This document shows positions 43,868 through 51,591 of a stretch of 64,000 nucleotides of DNA, piece by piece; position 1 is the first letter of the stretch, and every line of letters starts with the position of its first letter. Below the pieces are notes generated by a model. It was given only the letters and a program-made list of their open reading frames with translations, ran no database searches and was not told the origin of the DNA. The translations under genes and the position numbers were made by a program. The stretch covers positions 1 through 64,000 of the forward strand of contig JAUXVF010000010.1 of assembly GCA_030680355.1 (NCBI GenBank). Direction: 5' to 3'. The DNA comes from Caulobacter sp. (GTDB taxonomy: Bacteria; Pseudomonadota; Alphaproteobacteria; Caulobacterales; Caulobacteraceae).

Positions 43868-44014
43868 GTGGGCAAGGGAAAGCCAAAGAACAAGAAGCCG
43901 GCGAAGAAAAAGGGTTCCGCGCGCCAACACCCAAAAATGACCCAGGAGGCGGAGAGACATGTTCAGCCGCCTCACGGCACAGAGTTCATCCCTCCTCGTC
44001 CAGGATCGCTCTGA
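43868..44014 (+). CDS. Possible small Lys-rich protein
   Basis: 48 residues from GTG 43868. The N-terminus is very basic (MGKGKPKNKKPAKKKG), the rest Pro/His-rich. It follows the 172-aa gene by 10 bases but overlaps the convergent DUF6471 gene by 29 bases. Could be a nucleic-acid-binding peptide or chance coding. Confidence 0.25.
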   Translation: MGKGKPKNKKPAKKKGSARQHPKMTQEAERHVQPPHGTEFIPPRPGSL

Positions 44015-44342
44015 CGCGTTCCAGAATGTTCGTCGCCTGCGCCGCATCGCGCTTCGACAAGGCCTTGCTGACCTCCTCCATGTGATCCGGTTTCCTCGCC
44101 GGTTCACCGAGAAATTCCATCAAGTCGATCTTGAGGTTCACAACCCCGATCGCCTCCAGGCACTGGATAAAAAACAGCGCGCTGAAGGTGCCTCGCGCGA
44201 CCTTGTTGCGGAGGTTCCGCTCGTTCTCCTCCACGCCGATATTCTTCAGCCTGTCGACCAGGTCGGCGTAGGTCAGATCGCGTTTGTTCATCTCCGCGCG
44301 GATCGTGCCCTTCACCCATTTGAGCGCGAGTTCTTCGTCCAT
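43986..44342 (-). CDS. DUF6471 domain protein, probable DNA-binding regulator
   Basis: 118 residues. DUF6471 core: LKWVKGTIRAEMNKRDLTYA, then GVEENERNLRNKVARGTFSA and LFFIQCLEAIGV. The fold resembles a phage-repressor HTH. Its gene is divergent from the transposase gene across a 107-base region with two copies of a 16-bp palindrome, so it may regulate both. The C-terminal 45 residues are charged and helical. Confidence 0.75.
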   Translation of the reverse strand: MDEELALKWVKGTIRAEMNKRDLTYADLVDRLKNIGVEENERNLRNKVARGTFSALFFIQCLEAIGVVNLKIDLMEFLGEPARKPDHMEEVSKALSKRDAAQATNILERVRAILDEEG

Positions 44343-44365
44343 GTGCCACCACCATTAATGCGATA

Positions 44366-44381
44366 GCATCAAATATGATGC
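44366..44381. promoter_or_regulatory. 16-bp palindrome, copy 1
   Basis: GCATCAAATATGATGC, 24 bases upstream of the DUF6471 start. The identical 16-mer recurs at 44418-44433 near the transposase start. Confidence 0.7.
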
Positions 44382-44405
44382 TTTTCTCTTGACTTCAGCA
44401 AGCCA

Positions 44406-44445
44406 CCTCGTGCAATAGCATCAAATATGATGCGATTGCACGAGG
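44406..44445. promoter_or_regulatory. 40-bp palindrome covering the transposase ribosome binding site
   Basis: CCTCGTGCAAT (44406-44416) pairs with ATTGCACGAGG (44435-44445); inside lies the second copy of GCATCAAATATGATGC (44418-44433). The only Shine-Dalgarno-like bases (GAGG, 44442-44445) are in the stem, 4 bases before ATG 44450. As RNA, the hairpin would hide the start; as DNA, it is an operator. Confidence 0.7.
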
Positions 44446-44449
44446 TTTG

Positions 44450-45523
44450 ATGGGCCAACACTTCCTCCTTTCCGCCAAGGCGCGGACGTTGAGCCTCCTG
44501 GAGGTCGCTCGAATGAGCGACGCCGAGGCCTACGTCGCGTTTCGGGCGGTCCGCTTTGCGGAAAACGGAGGAGAGCCATTCTGCCCTCACTGCGGCTGCG
44601 ACGCCGTGTACGAATACCGAGCCCGTCGACTGTTCAAATGCAAGGCATGCGAAAGGCAGTTCACCGTCACATCCGGGACCACATTCCGAAGTCGCAAGAT
44701 GTCGTTCCCAGACATCCTCATGGCCATCGCCCTCTTCGTGAACGGAGTGAACGGCCACGCTGCGCTACGTCTCAGCCGTGATCTGAACTGTGCCTACAAA
44801 ACGGCGTTCGTGCTTACCCAGAAATTGAGGCGTGCGATGGGGTCGCTTCAGGCTGAAAACACCCTGACCGGAATGGTCGATATCGACGGGCTTTATGTCG
44901 GCGGCCACATACGCCCCGCCAACATGAAGGCCGACAGAGCCACCTCGGACGATCGAAAGGCCTACAGCAAAAAACGGCTATCGATCGTGACGATGCGCGA
45001 GCGTCGTGTAGGGGGCCGTTCCAGGTCCTTCGCCGTTTCCAGTGAGAAGGCGGCGGTCCCGTTCATCCTTGAAGTTGTCAGTCCCGCCGCGCACGTTGTT
45101 ACCGACGAGGGGAGTGCGTTCGGGAAATTCTTCATTCCGTTTGCCGACCATTCGACGGTGAACCACAGCAAGGGAATGATGATCAACGGCGTCCACACGA
45201 ACCCCCTGGAGGCGCAACATATGCGCTTCCGGCGCGGCGAACGAGGAGTCTATCTCCATATCAGTGGCGAACACGTTCAGCGATATGCCGACGAGTTTTC
45301 CTGGCGCGACGACTTCCGGCGCGCGAGCAACGGTCAGCAATTTCGCGTCGTTCTCGGCCGAGCTGCTACCCTGAGGCCCGACGCCGAACTGGTGGGATAC
45401 TGGCAGAAGCGGCCCGCATGGTTGCTTCGGATGAAGCAGCGACGCGGACTAATGGAACTGACGCGTAGGCGACGGGCGTCACTGAACCGTCCCACTTCCT
45501 GGGTTGGACCGCCCACCGGATAG
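44450..45523 (+). CDS. IS1595 family (ISXO2-like) transposase
   Basis: 357 residues. N-terminal zinc ribbon PFCPHCGCDAVYEYR ... FKCKACERQFTVTSGTTF, an HTH-like segment (NGHAALRLSRDLNCAYKTAF) and a DDE core: Asp in MVDIDGLYVGGHIRP, Asp in HVVTDEGSAFGKFF, and Glu in GVHTNPLEAQHMRFRRG, followed by GVYLHISGEHVQRYADEFSW. It should cut at the 23-bp repeats and create 8-bp duplications, as seen here. ATG 44450 follows the hairpin; TTG 44447 is adjacent. The last 158 bases overlap a convergent gene. Confidence 0.9.
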   Translation: MGQHFLLSAKARTLSLLEVARMSDAEAYVAFRAVRFAENGGEPFCPHCGCDAVYEYRARRLFKCKACERQFTVTSGTTFRSRKMSFPDILMAIALFVNGVNGHAALRLSRDLNCAYKTAFVLTQKLRRAMGSLQAENTLTGMVDIDGLYVGGHIRPANMKADRATSDDRKAYSKKRLSIVTMRERRVGGRSRSFAVSSEKAAVPFILEVVSPAAHVVTDEGSAFGKFFIPFADHSTVNHSKGMMINGVHTNPLEAQHMRFRRGERGVYLHISGEHVQRYADEFSWRDDFRRASNGQQFRVVLGRAATLRPDAELVGYWQKRPAWLLRMKQRRGLMELTRRRRASLNRPTSWVGPPTG

Positions 45524-45986
45524 GCGGCCCTCCCAACTGTTGGACCATCCCCTCTTTGGCGCGCTGCTTGAGGGTATTGTGGATCGCCGATGCGAGCTTT
45601 CCAATAACGCGGAAATCACTTTGCTCGACACCTACCGATGGTGCCACGAGATGAGCGAGCTCCCGAGATTTCAAGGGTGTGCGAGCAGCCTTCAGCACAC
45701 GGTATGCTATCTTTGCGATCTCGCCCTTACGTCTCGATGCTCGTTCATGCAGCGGCTTGATGTGATCGTCTGTCCATTCTGGATCGACCTGGAGGCGCAG
45801 CAGGTAGCTAAGCTTGTCCATCTTTTCTCGCCAGACTTTGCGCTGTGCAACGATCCGCCTGTCGGCCGCTTCCAAGGCTGCCATTCCGATGATGGTTTCG
45901 ACTGCAACCTCTGCCCGTTCGTATCGGGAAAGAAGAATTGCGTAGTCGCGTTCGAGTTTGACGCGGATTTCGTGCTTGCTGGACAT
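45366..45986 (-). CDS. Hypothetical coiled-coil/winged-helix-like protein
   Basis: 206 residues from ATG 45986. Helical N-terminal half (KLERDYAILLSRYERAEVAV), RKVWREKMDKLSYLLRLQVD, then a winged-helix-like section (GEIAKIAYRVLKAARTPLKS, RELAHLV, VQQLGGPPIRWAVQ). The final 45 residues are antisense to the transposase 3' end and look low-complexity. Architecture parallels the 146-aa gene at 39191. A longer frame to 46091 is less likely. Confidence 0.55.
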   Translation of the reverse strand: MSSKHEIRVKLERDYAILLSRYERAEVAVETIIGMAALEAADRRIVAQRKVWREKMDKLSYLLRLQVDPEWTDDHIKPLHERASRRKGEIAKIAYRVLKAARTPLKSRELAHLVAPSVGVEQSDFRVIGKLASAIHNTLKQRAKEGMVQQLGGPPIRWAVQPRKWDGSVTPVAYASVPLVRVAASSEATMRAASASIPPVRRRASG

Positions 45987-46270
45987 CTGCTGATTTTGGG
46001 CGCGACAGCTTAACGCACGCCCAAAAGTTGTGATTAACCCATTGCCACACGCTAGAATCGACTCGCCAGTCGTAGGGAATCGTTCGAGCATCCGCTTATG
46101 AATTCCAACAAGGATCGGTAACGTAGCTAGCGATTATGACGGCGACTTGGAAATTGAATTTTCCACAGGTCGCCGAACATCGTGCATCTCGTAATCCCTG
46201 CCTCCGGAACTGAGCCGGTGGTGGCTCCGCAAAAGGCGCCAATCACCGCTGAATTGAGGAGAATGAGCAC

Positions 46271-46465
46271 ATGAGCGACGAGAAAGCAGTCGAGTTTCAG
46301 ATTGGGGATGTGGTGCGCCTGAAATCGGGCAGCCCCGCGATGACCATCACGCAAGTAGGCGAGGCGCACATGACGGGTCAGCCGACCGTTTGGTGCGTCT
46401 GGTTTGACTCCAAAGGGCAGCAGACCGGAAGCTTCCCCCTGGGTGCCGTGGAAAAGGGCGAATAG
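46271..46465 (+). CDS. YodC/DUF2158 family small protein
   Basis: 64 residues. VEFQIGDVVRLKSGSPAMTI is the DUF2158 signature, followed by PTVWCVWFDSKGQQTGSFPL. GAGGAGA precedes. The next gene starts 2 bases after the stop, so they are likely one operon. Intact relative of the broken copy at 42546-42764. Confidence 0.8.
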   Translation: MSDEKAVEFQIGDVVRLKSGSPAMTITQVGEAHMTGQPTVWCVWFDSKGQQTGSFPLGAVEKGE

Positions 46466-46467
46466 CC

Positions 46468-47331
46468 GTGTCGGCTGACGCATCTCCAGTGCCTTCCGGC
46501 AGCGTTTTCCCAAGCGAGATAGATGATCTCGAAGCCAAGAGAACTGCGCTTTCCGCCAAGATCGACGGCCGGACGAGCGGCAAGCACGCGCGAATTCTCC
46601 TTGCCGCACTAAGTGGCATTCCATGGGTAGGGAGTCTGCTGGGTGCCGCTGGCACGATCAGTGGCGAACTTGAGAACGAGCAACTGAGCGAGTTGCAGAA
46701 GCTCTGGCTCAAGGAGCACGAAGCGAAATTGAAGCGTCTCGGCCTCACGCTCGCGTCGATTATCAAACGGCTTGAGGACTTCGGTGAAGAGCTTCAAGAG
46801 CGCATTCAATCCGAGGAATATCTCGCGCTTGTGAGAAGTGCGTTCCGGTCCTGGGACCAGTCAGACACCGAGGAGAAGCGGGAGCTTATTCGCCGCCTGC
46901 TGGAGAACGCCGGCGGCACGAAGCTCTGTCCGGACGATCTCGTTCGCCTCTTCATTTCGTGGATCGACACGTACCACGAATCCCACTTCCGCGTGATCCG
47001 AGTCCTTCATCAGAATCCGGGAGCGACGCGCGCGGATATCTGGCGAGAGGTCCATGGAGCTACAGTCAGGGAAGACTCTGCCGAAGCGGACCTGTTCAAG
47101 CTGCTGATCCGCGACCTGAGCACCGGAAGCGTGATCCGGCAGCACCGGGATACCACCCCACACGGGGAGTATATGAGAAAAGGGAGGGCAACCTCATCAG
47201 GTCGAGGCACCCAGACGATGAAGTCGGCCTTCGATGACATCGAGCCCTATGAGCTTACCGATCTGGGCAAGCAGTTTGTCCACTACACGATGAATGAGTT
47301 GGTTTCCCAACTTGGGGCGAGGACGAAGTGA
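46468..47331 (+). CDS. 287-aa hypothetical protein with hydrophobic N-terminal segment
   Basis: GTG start 46468. A hydrophobic glycine-rich segment (ILLAALSGIPWVGSLLGAAG, residues 43-62) is followed by a long amphipathic helical region (ELQKLWLKEHEAKLKRLGLT and onward to about 115) and a C-terminal winged-helix-like section (HFRVIRVLHQNPGATRADIW) with LTDLGKQFVHYTM at the end. The layout suggests a membrane-associating effector with a regulatory domain, but this is inference. It sits between two DUF2158 genes, overlapping the second by one base (TGATG). Confidence 0.65.
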   Translation: MSADASPVPSGSVFPSEIDDLEAKRTALSAKIDGRTSGKHARILLAALSGIPWVGSLLGAAGTISGELENEQLSELQKLWLKEHEAKLKRLGLTLASIIKRLEDFGEELQERIQSEEYLALVRSAFRSWDQSDTEEKRELIRRLLENAGGTKLCPDDLVRLFISWIDTYHESHFRVIRVLHQNPGATRADIWREVHGATVREDSAEADLFKLLIRDLSTGSVIRQHRDTTPHGEYMRKGRATSSGRGTQTMKSAFDDIEPYELTDLGKQFVHYTMNELVSQLGARTK

Positions 47332-47531
47332 TGGAACTCGAAGTTGGCGATGTCGTGATGCTGAAGTCGGGCAGCGCCCGAATGACGGTCGCGGCCATCG
47401 AAGGCGATATGGCCGCCTGCGTCTGGGTCGACAAAGGAAAATCGTATCGAGATCGTTTTGAGTTGGTGACGCTAAAGAAGTACACCTCCGATGGCAGTGG
47501 AATGTACATCGGGCGCGTGACACGCGGTTAG
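47331..47531 (+). CDS. YodC/DUF2158-like small protein at the right transposon end
   Basis: 66 residues from ATG 47331, whose A is the last base of the upstream stop. [20 protein letters not shown] is DUF2158-like; then [20 protein letters not shown]. The TAG stop (47529-47531) touches the first base of the right inverted repeat. Confidence 0.75.
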   Translation: MELEVGDVVMLKSGSARMTVAAIEGDMAACVWVDKGKSYRDRFELVTLKKYTSDGSGMYIGRVTRG

Positions 47532-47553
47532 GTGTGTTTGCGCCATAAGAGCG
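47531..47553 (-). repeat. Right terminal inverted repeat (23 bp)
   Basis: Begins GGTGTGTTTGCGCCATAAGA and is the exact reverse complement of 39123-39145. Confidence 0.93.
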
Positions 47554-47561
47554 GAATTCAC
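47554..47561. repeat. Target-site duplication, right copy
   Basis: GAATTCAC, identical to 39115-39122; it also restores the comM reading frame. Confidence 0.9.
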
Positions 47562-47685
47562 GCCCCAGGCCCTGGATTCCCTGCGCGCGCCGCTGGAAAC
47601 CGGCGAGGTCATGGTCGCCCGCGCCAACGCCCATATCCGCTACCCGGCCCGTGTGCAGCTGGTCGCGGCCCAGAACCCCTGTGGT
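47554..47685 (+). pseudogene. comM: comM, middle fragment between two insertions
   Basis: About 43 codons continue comM after the transposon: [20 protein letters not shown], then [21 protein letters not shown]. In intact YifB/ComM proteins QNPC is followed by a CG-containing zinc motif and some 160 further residues. Here the homology stops after QNPC at about 47682-47690, where the serine-recombinase island begins. The C-terminal third is not in the window. Confidence 0.88.
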
Positions 47686-49154
47686 CGCGTTGCCTTTTGG
47701 TCGCTAGTTGCAGCGATAGGGAGCTGTAGAAGCTCTATATCGATGTCGTCGATTCCAATGACGATCCGGGTCGTGATCGTTTCAACGATCTCCCGTTTCA
47801 CCTCATGTGAAAGATCGTCCCAATGGAGCATGAGGTTCTGGGATTCACTTAGGACTTCGTCACGAGAAAGGACGTTGATCCGAAGGACATCGAGCTCAGC
47901 CTGGAGTCGCGGCAGCTCGCTCTCCAGCTCAGCGCGGCGAGCCTCAAGTGGATGATGCCGGCGGCCGAACGCATCAGACGTGATGCTTCCCGCTCGATAG
48001 AGGTCGAAGTTGATTTGATCTTCGGCATCGATCATTCGGATGTCAGCCTCGGTACTTGCGACCAATCGCTCCTTTTCAGCGATCATTTCATTCGCGGCGC
48101 GGCCGTGCGCTTCTATGTCGGCCGGCGAAACCAGAAAGCGATGCAGTTCGTTTCGATATACGGCTTCAAGGTCCTCGATCGGCATCTTGTTGCGGCAGGT
48201 TTCGCAGACGTATTTTGGTGACTTGGCGCGGACGTACATTTTCGGCCCGCAGGCGCAGTACGTGACCCCCGCGAACAGATAACTGGCCCGTTTGGCAGGC
48301 TTCCGACCCGCTTTTTGTCCTGCCAATATCCGCGCGCATTCGTCCCAGAGGTCGACTGAGATGATCGGCTCAATCTCGGTGTAAACCCACTCACTCTCAG
48401 GCTTGAGCTTCCAGGTCTTCGAACGATCGTCAGTCTGGGTGTAGTTCGCACGGCGGAGGCCCTTGGCGGTCGGGTCGCTGAGCAGGTTTGCCAAAGTGGT
48501 GTCGGAAAAGCGCGAACCACGACGGGTTCGGTAGCCGCGGTCGTTGAGGATGCGGGCGACCGTTTTCTTCCGCTTATGCTCGACAAACAGCTCGTGGATG
48601 AGAACGCGCACAGGCGCTTCGTTGGGGTCCGGTTCAAGCCGCTTGTCGCGCCACCGATATCCAAATGGCGCAGCACCGCCCAGTGACTTGCCTAACTTCG
48701 CTCGGATCGGAACCGACGCACGAACACGTTCCGTGATCTCCTCGCGTTCCCATTCCGCCATCGCAGCGATCATCGTGAAGAACAGACGGCCCGCTGGCGA
48801 GCTGGTGTCGATCGACTCCTGTAGTGACACGAGGTCGGCGTTCTCTGCTCGAAAGATTTCTGAGAAGTCCAAGAGCTCCCGGGTGTTCCGCGCAAGCCGC
48901 GCAAGCTTCGAGAATACGAGCGCCGAAATATGCCCTGCCCGCACGTCCCTCAGCATCCGCTGGGCTTCGGGATGTCCCATCACCGCCTTCCCGCTCACGG
49001 CCTCCAGCCGGTAGGTCTCAGCGACGCGCCAGCCCTTTGCTTCGGCGTAAGCAAGCGCCCGCTTCTCATGATGCTCGGGGCTCTCGCCTCGAGCCTGGTC
49101 TTCGGTTGAGACCCGAACCCAGATGCCCACTGTTTTGGGAATATCTGATGACAT
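47640..49154 (-). CDS. Large serine recombinase (site-specific integrase)
   Basis: 504 residues; ATG 49154 after GGGAGG. Catalytic resolvase domain with [20 protein letters not shown] (nucleophile Ser in RVST), [18 protein letters not shown] and [19 protein letters not shown] recombinase domain ([20 protein letters not shown]), zinc ribbon ([22 protein letters not shown] spans two Cys pairs) and a long coiled coil follow. Large serine integrases move phages and islands between att sites. The last dozen residues are encoded antisense within comM, as expected for an integrase abutting its attachment site. Confidence 0.9.
   Translation of the reverse strand: MSSDIPKTVGIWVRVSTEDQARGESPEHHEKRALAYAEAKGWRVAETYRLEAVSGKAVMGHPEAQRMLRDVRAGHISALVFSKLARLARNTRELLDFSEIFRAENADLVSLQESIDTSSPAGRLFFTMIAAMAEWEREEITERVRASVPIRAKLGKSLGGAAPFGYRWRDKRLEPDPNEAPVRVLIHELFVEHKRKKTVARILNDRGYRTRRGSRFSDTTLANLLSDPTAKGLRRANYTQTDDRSKTWKLKPESEWVYTEIEPIISVDLWDECARILAGQKAGRKPAKRASYLFAGVTYCACGPKMYVRAKSPKYVCETCRNKMPIEDLEAVYRNELHRFLVSPADIEAHGRAANEMIAEKERLVASTEADIRMIDAEDQINFDLYRAGSITSDAFGRRHHPLEARRAELESELPRLQAELDVLRINVLSRDEVLSESQNLMLHWDDLSHEVKREIVETITTRIVIGIDDIDIELLQLPIAATSDQKATRPQGFWAATSCTRAG
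47671..47690. other. Probable island attachment junction in comM
   Basis: comM-like sequence ends within this stretch (codons for QNPC at 47671-47682, then unrelated sequence encoding the integrase C-terminus on the other strand). The crossover core cannot be fixed without the other end. Confidence 0.5.
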
Positions 49155-49260
49155 GCGTCGCCTCCCATGCAGGTGGCCTTGACCCTACACCCGCCAGGCT
49201 CGATCAGGAATCGACCACTTCAAGATAGCGAGGCGTGCTTCCGTCCACCCCTCGCTCGTT

Positions 49261-49479
49261 TTGAAGATCCGGAAGGCTGTCAACTGGCTCCGATTGTTTC
49301 CGCGCCGCCTAGCTACGGGCCGGCCCTTGAGGAGGCGGACGACAGCGACGGCCTCGGCGGCTGCAGAGTGGATCAACGCCATGCCTAAGGGCCGCTTGGC
49401 ACGAGCCGGCCCCGTCGCCATGGCAAACAAGATCGCCTGGAGGCGTGGCGAGGCCTACCGCCTGCCGGTCAGACCCTAG
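49261..49479 (+). pseudogene. Degenerate IS110/IS1111-type transposase C-terminal remnant
   Basis: The frame contains RPLRRRTTATASAAAEWINA and AGPVAMANKIAWRRGEAYRL, which resemble the end of IS110-group transposases (RYLRRLL.. ... VALANKMARI.WA...RGE.YR). Residues are missing inside the last motif and no catalytic domain precedes it. It is at most a fragment left by an old insertion next to the integrase gene. Confidence 0.4.
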
Positions 49480-49953
49480 TCAGGATCGTGGCGACCCAAG
49501 GCCGCCGCCCCGACCTGAAAAGGTGCCTAAGGGACTATGATGACGACCTGAACGTGGCCGCAAGATCAGGACGTTCCGAGGGGCTGACGGTGCTTCGTGC
49601 TCGATAGCCAGATAGGGCCCTGGTCAGCGGATACCATCTGAGCCAGTGGACATCAGCGCCGCGCCAATAGGCCGACCAGATGACCGCTCCCCGATAGATC
49701 GCAGATCAAACGACATCACCTCCTACAGTACAGGGGCTATCCACAAGCATAGCACCGGACGTCGTCCAAGTCGGCAGTGCACGATCTGCATCGATCGCGG
49801 CACATTATCCATCGACCTGGCGCATTGCGCCGCTGTCGCCCCGCAATCGGCCCTGCGAACACGATGCGGTTTGATCTTAATCATTGCCCTGTGGGCCGGA
49901 TGGCGTGATCTTCCGTTCCAAGGAGCAATCACCTGATCAGGACCTTAACCCTT
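49480..49953. other. Gene-free stretch ahead of the copper operon
   Basis: No convincing gene seen. It probably contains the promoter of the copper-efflux operon and more debris of the IS110-like element. An AGGAG at 49921-49925 is the likely ribosome binding site of the first copper gene. Confidence 0.4.
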
Positions 49954-50286
49954 TTGCTGATCTCGATAGCCGTGCTGGGCCTGGTGCTGGGCAGCGCGCT
50001 TCCGGCGCTGGCGATGGCGTCCGAACAGCCCTGCCCGATGGAGTCGAGCGGAATGGACCCGGCCTGGGGCCAGATGGATTGCTGTGACCACGATATGGGC
50101 GGCACGACACACAAATCCCCCTGCAAGCCGGGCGCGACCTGCCAGGCGAGCGTCCTCGCCCTGCCGGCCTCGAGCCTCGTTGTCTCGACCTTCAGCGTTG
50201 GCGCCGCCAGGCCCGACGGGTCCCTGCCACCGCCGCTGTCCTCCCATCCGGCGGACCGGACTCTACGACCTCCCATCGCCGCCTGA
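49954..50286 (+). CDS. Secreted Met/Cys/His-rich protein heading the copper operon
   Basis: 110 residues from TTG 49954. A signal peptide (ISIAVLGLVLGSALPALAMA) is followed by a metal-ligand-rich stretch (CPMESSGMDPAWGQMDCCDH, then DMGG, Cys-Lys-Pro). AGGAG lies 8 bases ahead of an in-frame CTG at 49933, which may be the real start (Leu-Ile-Arg-Thr-Leu). Likely a periplasmic copper-binding protein; family not recognised. Confidence 0.6.
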   Translation: MLISIAVLGLVLGSALPALAMASEQPCPMESSGMDPAWGQMDCCDHDMGGTTHKSPCKPGATCQASVLALPASSLVVSTFSVGAARPDGSLPPPLSSHPADRTLRPPIAA

Positions 50287-50343
50287 CTCTCGACTGACCG
50301 CCGTTCGCCCGCAGGGCGCGGCTGCTGGCGCCTGCGCGCCGTC

Positions 50344-51591
50344 ATGAGGAGTTGGAGATTGTCCCCTTTGAAATGGGTGTGGGTGCTGGTCGCGAGTGCG
50401 GCCGCAACCCCGGTTCACGCCGAACCCCTGACTTTTGACCAGGCCATGGCCCGCGCCGCCGATACGGCGCCGAGCCTGGAAGCCGCCGGGCTGCGCGTTG
50501 AAGCGGCGCGCCTGGCAAGCCGCAGCGCCGGTTCGCTGCCCGATCCGCAGCTGGCGTTCGGGATCGAGAACCTGCCCGTCTCCGGCCCTCTCGCCGGCCG
50601 GTTCGGCGCCGCCGAAATGAACATGGCCGGCGTCGGATTGATGCAGGACGTGCCAAGCCGGCCCGCACGTCGCGCCGAGGTCGAGCGCGCCCGGGCCGAG
50701 ACCGGCGTGGCGACCGCCCGCACCGGGACCGAATTGCGGGCCGTTCGACTGGCCACCGCAGAAGCCTGGCTTGATCTCCACTACGCACAGGCGCGGCTTG
50801 CCGCCCTGGACGCCATCCATGCGACGCTCAAACCGATCCTCGACACCGCCCCCTCGGCGGTCGCACGCGGAGCCCGGCCCGCCACGACCGTCGATCCGGC
50901 CGAATGGACGATCGCCCTGGCCGACCGACGCAGCGCCCTGATGGCCGAGGCTACGGGGGCCAGGGCGGCGCTGGCGCGCTGGACCGGCGATCCGCAAGCC
51001 TCCCCCAGCGGCGAGCCGCCCCGGTGGGACATCGACCCCGCCTTGCTCCGGGCGGGGCTCGTCGAACATTCCACGCTGGAAGCCTTTGCAGCCGACGCCC
51101 GGCTGGCCGACGCGGACCTGGCCGGAGCAAAGGCCGGGCTGGCGCCCGACTGGCGGTGGGAACTGGTCTACCAGCACCGCGATCCGGCGTTCGGCGACAT
51201 GGTCTCGGCCCGGGTCACGATGAGCCTGCCCATTCGGAAACGCGATCGGCAAGGTCCGCAGATCGACGCCCGGTCGGCCGACGCGATCGGGGCCCGGCGG
51301 GACCTGGAAGCCGCCCGTCGGCAGCTGGTCGCCAACCTCGACGCCGATCTCGCCACCTACCAGATGCGTCGGGACACCTGGGGGCGGGCGCGGGACAGCC
51401 TGTTGCCCCTGGCCCAGCGCCGGGCGGATCTGGAAACGGCCAGCTACGCCGCCGGCGCCGCCAGCCTGCCTGAGGTCCTGGCGGCCTTCACCCATCTCGC
51501 CGACGTCAGACTCGATGTTCTCGACAAGGAAGCCCTGGCCATGAGCGACGCCGTCCGTCTGAACATCACCTTTGGGAGCACCGGATCATGA
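50344..51591 (+). CDS. TolC-family outer membrane efflux protein (CusC/CzcC-like)
   Basis: 415 residues with a signal peptide ending HAEP. TolC architecture: two repeats of long helices with LTFDQAMARAADTAPSLEAA, and LTMSLPIRK-like strands (VSARVTMSLPIRKRDRQGPQ). It forms the outer-membrane channel for the RND pump encoded downstream. Stop overlaps the next start by 4 bases. Confidence 0.9.
   Translation: MRSWRLSPLKWVWVLVASAAATPVHAEPLTFDQAMARAADTAPSLEAAGLRVEAARLASRSAGSLPDPQLAFGIENLPVSGPLAGRFGAAEMNMAGVGLMQDVPSRPARRAEVERARAETGVATARTGTELRAVRLATAEAWLDLHYAQARLAALDAIHATLKPILDTAPSAVARGARPATTVDPAEWTIALADRRSALMAEATGARAALARWTGDPQASPSGEPPRWDIDPALLRAGLVEHSTLEAFAADARLADADLAGAKAGLAPDWRWELVYQHRDPAFGDMVSARVTMSLPIRKRDRQGPQIDARSADAIGARRDLEAARRQLVANLDADLATYQMRRDTWGRARDSLLPLAQRRADLETASYAAGAASLPEVLAAFTHLADVRLDVLDKEALAMSDAVRLNITFGSTGS

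Larger units (their letters stand above)
39123..47553. mobile_element. 8.4-kb cargo-carrying IS1595/ISXO2-type transposon
   Basis: 8,431 bp bounded by perfect 23-bp inverted repeats and an 8-bp duplication of comM. It encodes one IS1595-type transposase near the middle and about 16 passenger ORFs on both strands. GC is visibly lower than the flanks. IS1595-family elements with passenger genes are known, but this cargo is large. The right-most cargo gene stops on the first base of the right repeat and the left-most begins 45 bases inside the left repeat. Ends and target duplication look intact, so insertion was probably recent. Confidence 0.9.

Noticed and set aside
46127..46624. Minus-strand frame across the DUF2158 gene start
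   Set aside because: Overlaps two well-supported plus-strand genes and shows no domain or ribosome binding site.
39123..47553. Interpreting the comM insert as a Tn7/AbaR-like comM island
   Set aside because: No Tni/TnsA-E-type transposition genes; the duplication is 8 bp and the transposase is IS1595-type.
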